Below are positions 60,970 through 64,000 of a stretch of DNA of 64,000 nt, piece after piece. Positions within the stretch are counted from its first letter, which is position 1, and each line of letters starts with the position of its first letter. Source of the DNA: CAVVJA01 sp963779485 (lineage in GTDB: Bacteria > Actinomycetota > Actinomycetes > Mycobacteriales > Jatrophihabitantaceae); NCBI GenBank assembly GCA_963779485.1, contig CAVZYJ010000004.1, positions 143,532 through 207,531 of the forward strand, given 5' to 3'. The notes under the pieces are model-generated. The model saw nothing but the letters and a program-made list of their open reading frames with translations. It was not told where the DNA came from and did not search any database. Position numbers and translations under genes: made by a program.

Positions 60970-61310
60970 GTGGTGGTGGCTCGACTGGCAATCGGTGCCG
61001 TCTTGCTGCGGGCGACGGCGCGGTAGACAGTCGATCGGGCTACGCCGAACTGATCACCGAGTTCGGCGGTGCTGTATTCGCCGCTGCGCAGCAGCTCGAC
61101 CAGGTGCCCTCCTGGCGCGGGTTGAGCGTGGGCTGCTTTCCGCGCAGGTGACCCTTGGCTTCGCCACCCGCATGCCCTCGCGAGTCCGCGAGCGGATGAG
61201 GTCGGCCTCGAATTCGGACACCATCGCAAGGACGTTGAACAGCAGCCGACCGACCGGGAGGTCGGGTCGTACACCGATGCGCCGAGGTTGAGGCGGACCT
61301 TGCGCTACCA
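60970..61310 (-). pseudogene. Serine recombinase (Tn3-type resolvase), C-terminal fragment
   Basis: Minus-strand fragments in three frames: KVRLNLGASVYDPT, PVGRLLFNVLAMVSEFEADL (E-helix of resolvases), IRSRTREGMRVAK, and a helix-turn-helix ELLRSGEYSTAELGDQFGVA followed by RSTVYRAVARSK. The catalytic Ser domain is missing upstream of 61310. Probably once partnered the neighbouring Tn3 transposase. Confidence 0.85.
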
Positions 61311-61346
61311 CGGAATGGACACGAGGTGGTTGGTCGTTTCGTCGTG

Positions 61347-62464
61347 TCATGGTTGCGTAACCCGGTACGTCGGCGTGTCAGGACTGGGCAGATGATCAGT
61401 GTTCCGGGTGGCCTTGTGAGTGGGTGTTCTGGGGGCGGCTAGTTCGCCGGAGCCGCGTGGCACGAGTGTCACCGGGATTTGCAGTTCGTGCCTGGGCGGC
61501 TGTTGTCCGGCGAGTTGGGCGAAGATGGTCTCGGCGGCGATCCGGCCCATGGCGGCTGGATCTTGACGTAGGACGCTGACTGGTGGATTTAGCAGCTCGG
61601 CGTAGCTCGATGTCGTCGAATCCGATGAGGGCGACTGTGCCCGTGAGCCCGGACCGGTGGAGGGCGTGAAGCACGCGTACGCAGGTCAGGTTGTTGGCAG
61701 CGAATATCGCGGTCGGGCGGATCCTTGCGGTTGATGAGGGTGATGAGGGCATGCTGCGCGCTCGCCGTGTCAACGAGTCCGGAACGTTGGAGATCACGTC
61801 GGACCGGCAATCCCTGGGCGTGATGCGCGTCAAGATAGCCGCGCTGCCGCTGCGCCGTCGTGTAAAGGGTTGGCCAGTCGCTGAGGAATGCGATCCGGCG
61901 ATGGCCATATGCGATGAGATGCTCGACGGCAGCGCGGGCGCCGGCGCGGTTCGCCGCCACCACTGACGGTGCGTGGACACCGCATGCGGGGCGGTCCACG
62001 AACACCATCGGTAGGCCGCGATCCAGCTCGCCGCTCAAATAGGTGTGGTCGGTTCGTGCGGACATGATTGCCAGGCCGTCGACACCTCGGGCCAATAGCC
62101 GGTGCACCAACTGCTGCTCCGTGTCAGGATCACCGTTCGTGCTCGCCGCCAGCACCAGGTTTCCGTGCGCGCGGGCGACTTCTTCTACGCCGCTGTTGAG
62201 TGTCGCGGCGAAGGGGTTACCGACGTCGTCGAGGACGACGCCTAGGCATGCGGACCGGTGGTCGCGCCGGCGGAGCACGTGGGCGGTGTGGTTTCGGTGA
62301 TACCCGAGTTCTTGAACAGCGGTCCGAACTCGGTTGCGGGTCTCTTGGGATGCTCCGAATTCGTCATTGATTACTCGAGACACCGACTTGAGGCTGACCC
62401 CGGACCGTTGAGCGACGTCCTCCATCGTTGGGCGACGTCGCCACGCACCCGCTGAGCCGGTCAT
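61347..62464 (-). pseudogene. LacI-family transcriptional regulator, frameshifted
   Basis: From 62464: HTH PTMEDVAQRSGVSLKSVSRV followed by INDEFGASQETRNRV, then the sugar-binding domain (LGVVLDDVGNPFAATLNSGV; HLIAYGHRRIAFLSDWPTLY). Near 61730 and again near 61590 the frame shifts; coding resumes as FAANNLTCVRVLHALHRSGL and GFDDIEL, then PPVSVLRQDPAAMGRIAAET. Intact, it would have about 350 residues and, lying downstream of a levanase gene, probably controls fructan use. It may be truly inactive or mis-sequenced. Confidence 0.83.
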
Positions 62465-62554
62465 CTCGTCCTCTCCGGGCCCAGATCGACTCGCTCGAGC
62501 GCAACATTCCCTCGTCGTTCGGTGGGACTGCCGTCGACGGCGTCCTTGTCGTCA

Positions 62555-62599
62555 GACAGCGTTGAGACGGTCCGAAAAGGGAACCGTCTCAACGCTGTC
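62555..62599 (-). terminator. Strong hairpin after the GH32 gene
   Basis: Perfect 17-bp arms GACAGCGTTGAGACGGT / ACCGTCTCAACGCTGTC with an 11-base loop, 13 bp past the GH32 stop on the minus strand and before the LacI gene. No T-run, but stem strength suits termination; an operator for the LacI protein is less likely given the 45-bp span. Confidence 0.75.
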
Positions 62600-62611
62600 C
62601 TGCCCGGTGCG

Positions 62612-64000
62612 CTACGGCCAGATCGACTTCATGTGCCAGCCGATGCCAGCGAGCAGCGTGGCCGTGCCGTTGTTGGCGAACAGGCTCACCCCGTTGCTGG
62701 TGGGGTCGGGGAAGATCTGGTCGGTCAAGACCACCTGGCCTTGGTCGGTGAAGACTTCGACCGAGGACGTGTCGACCAGGATGCGCAGTCGAACCAGGCC
62801 GTGGTCAAGCGGCAGCGGCGCGCGCTGCACGCTGGCGAAGGTCGGATCGAAGCTGACGTCGCCGGACTTGGTCCGGTCGATGTACACCTCGTGGGTGGTG
62901 GTGTCGTACCCGATCTGGGTCTGCTGGCCGTTGCCGGTGTGCACGTTGACCCCGAACTGCTTAGCTGTTCCGGCCGCGAACAGCCCGTTGAGGTCCAGCG
63001 TCGGTCCGCTGATCCCGGCCGATGTCGTGCCGGTGATGCGTTTGAGTCCGCCGATCACGGGCGCGCCGGTGTGCAGGTCGTTCAGTTGCGGCACCGGCTG
63101 TTGAGTCAGTTGGATCTTGCCGCCAATGGTTCGCAACCCTAGTTCGCGGGGGACGCTGTCGGCGCTGCGCCACGGTGAGGTGGGGATGTTGCCGGCGTAG
63201 TTCCAGTTGTTCATCCAGCCGATGAGGATCTGCTTGCCGCCGGGCAGGTCGTTGAACGAGGTCGCGGCGTAGAAGTCGGCGCCGTAGTCGACCCAGTGCG
63301 CCCGCTGCACGCTGGAGAGCGCCGGCGCGCTGGTGAACATGAACTGGTCGGCGTTCACGTGGCCCCAGCCGCCGGTGTTGTCGTCGACGATCTGGATCTG
63401 CGCCTGCTGCCCGAGGTAGGCGCCCAGGTCGAACGACGCCCAGTCCAGCGCCTCCGCGTTGGAGCCGGTCGCGGAGTCGACGACCTGACCGTTCACCAGC
63501 AGGTCGACCGCGGTTTCGATGCTGCTGACCTGCGCAGCCTGAGCGGAGAACACGATGTTGTCGACGTTGATGTGGCCCCAGCCGCCATTGTTCTGGTCCA
63601 GGATCTGGATCTGGGCTTGCTGCCCCTTCAGCGCCTTGACATTCCACGACGCCCAGTTCAGCGCTTCGTTGTTCGTGCCGGTGGCGGTGTCGACGACCTT
63701 GCCGCCGACCACCAGGTCGACCGCGGTGGGACCGTTACCGGTCGTGTACGGGGCGCCGGTGTCGGGGTGGTTCCCACCGCCGATCAGGAAGTCGATGTAG
63801 TCGCTGGAGATCGTGAACGTCGGTGAATCGATGGTGCCCATCGACAGGTCATGGTTGAGGAAGGTGTTCACCAGTTTCTGACCGAGGTAGCCGCTGACCG
63901 GCTGCTGATCACCGACCGTGCCCGCCACCGGCGCGGTGCCGTTGAAGTCACCAGTCGTCGTCCAACCGGTTCCGTACGTGGTTCCCTCGAAGTCAGCGAA
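62612..64000 (-). CDS. GH32 levanase/fructan hydrolase, C-terminal part (5' end beyond window)
   Basis: Open to the window edge; 462 codons visible. It begins in an inserted beta-sandwich module (FADFEGTTYGTGWTTTGDF; YIDFLIGGGNHPDTG), then two homologous segments (DLVVGGKVVDTATGT... and DLLVNGQVVDSATGS...), each ending GGWGHIN/VD-like. The GH32 propeller resumes at HWVDYGADFYAATSFNDLPG and IGWMNNWNYAGNIPTSPWRS, followed by the C-terminal GH32 beta-sandwich. The catalytic WMNDPNG and RDP motifs must lie upstream. Secreted fructan degradation is expected; the broken LacI gene downstream is its likely regulator. Confidence 0.88.
   Translation of the reverse strand, partial: FADFEGTTYGTGWTTTGDFNGTAPVAGTVGDQQPVSGYLGQKLVNTFLNHDLSMGTIDSPTFTISSDYIDFLIGGGNHPDTGAPYTTGNGPTAVDLVVGGKVVDTATGTNNEALNWASWNVKALKGQQAQIQILDQNNGGWGHINVDNIVFSAQAAQVSSIETAVDLLVNGQVVDSATGSNAEALDWASFDLGAYLGQQAQIQIVDDNTGGWGHVNADQFMFTSAPALSSVQRAHWVDYGADFYAATSFNDLPGGKQILIGWMNNWNYAGNIPTSPWRSADSVPRELGLRTIGGKIQLTQQPVPQLNDLHTGAPVIGGLKRITGTTSAGISGPTLDLNGLFAAGTAKQFGVNVHTGNGQQTQIGYDTTTHEVYIDRTKSGDVSFDPTFASVQRAPLPLDHGLVRLRILVDTSSVEVFTDQGQVVLTDQIFPDPTSNGVSLFANNGTATLLAGIGWHMKSIWP

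Overview
The window is high-GC DNA (roughly two thirds G+C) with many GTG starts and 4-bp GTGA/ATGA gene overlaps. It reads as an actinobacterium. The core gene order matches, from my knowledge of that genome, the Mycobacterium tuberculosis Rv3683-to-Rv3644c block: metallophosphoesterase, PASTA-PBP (ponA2), an ArsA/Get3-like ATPase pair, RidA, MBL hydrolase, crp, small membrane protein, nth, NUDIX, marP, ephE, holin-like protein, acs, a Fic-like protein, HAD phosphatase, ssd, tad genes, and later topA and DNA polymerase III delta'. The STAS/hppA/topA/tmk part also recalls the Streptomyces bldG region. Several details (no whiB4 in its slot, no mycobacterial-type helicase or cspA genes, a kynurenine operon) argue against Mycobacterium itself. 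A soil actinobacterium of the Frankia/Jatrophihabitans/Cryptosporangium/Sporichthya type is a reasonable guess, not a proof.

Layout. 1-4.1 kb: end of a DUF2252 protein, a DAGK-family lipid kinase, tRNA-Pro, a phosphoesterase and a YqeY protein. 4.1-15.1 kb: envelope, stress and repair block (PBP, two ArsA-like ATPases, RidA, NUDIX, MBL, Crp, Nth, NUDIX, cupredoxin, MarP). 15.1-23.8 kb: tryptophan catabolism. kynA stands alone; a tight six-gene operon follows (aminomuconate-semialdehyde dehydrogenase, 2-aminomuconate deaminase, 3-hydroxyanthranilate dioxygenase, ACMS decarboxylase, kynureninase, kynurenine monooxygenase). Together they take tryptophan through the meta-cleavage kynurenine route, apart from the formamidase step, which is not evident. 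23.8-30.8 kb: epoxide hydrolase, membrane proteins, NhaA, acetyl-CoA synthetase, Fic-like protein. 31-37.2 kb: HAD phosphatase, then the actinobacterial Tad pilus locus (ssd, tadA, tadB, tadC, flp, two TadE-like genes). 37.4-50.5 kb: BldG-like STAS protein, proton pyrophosphatase, topoisomerase I, Tam with a divergent TamR-like MarR regulator, MFS-Tmk fusion, DNA polymerase III delta', PSP1 protein.

50.5-64 kb is accessory. A tRNA-Thr(CGT) borders an integrative element with an AbiE-like HTH/nucleotidyltransferase pair, tyrosine integrase, excisionase and a TrwC/TraA-type relaxase-helicase broken by many frameshifts. Beyond it lie nested mobile fragments (group II intron 5' part, IS256 and Tn3 transposase pieces, a resolvase piece, a decapitated carboxymuconolactone decarboxylase gene), a broken LacI regulator and the 3' half of a GH32 levanase running off the window.

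Two features cut across the window. A roughly 50-bp hairpin repeat (arm GTGATCTTGGACTT) recurs in at least five intergenic spots. At least six conserved chromosomal genes each carry one net +1 frameshift, which looks more like sequence error than biology and should be borne in mind when using the gene models.
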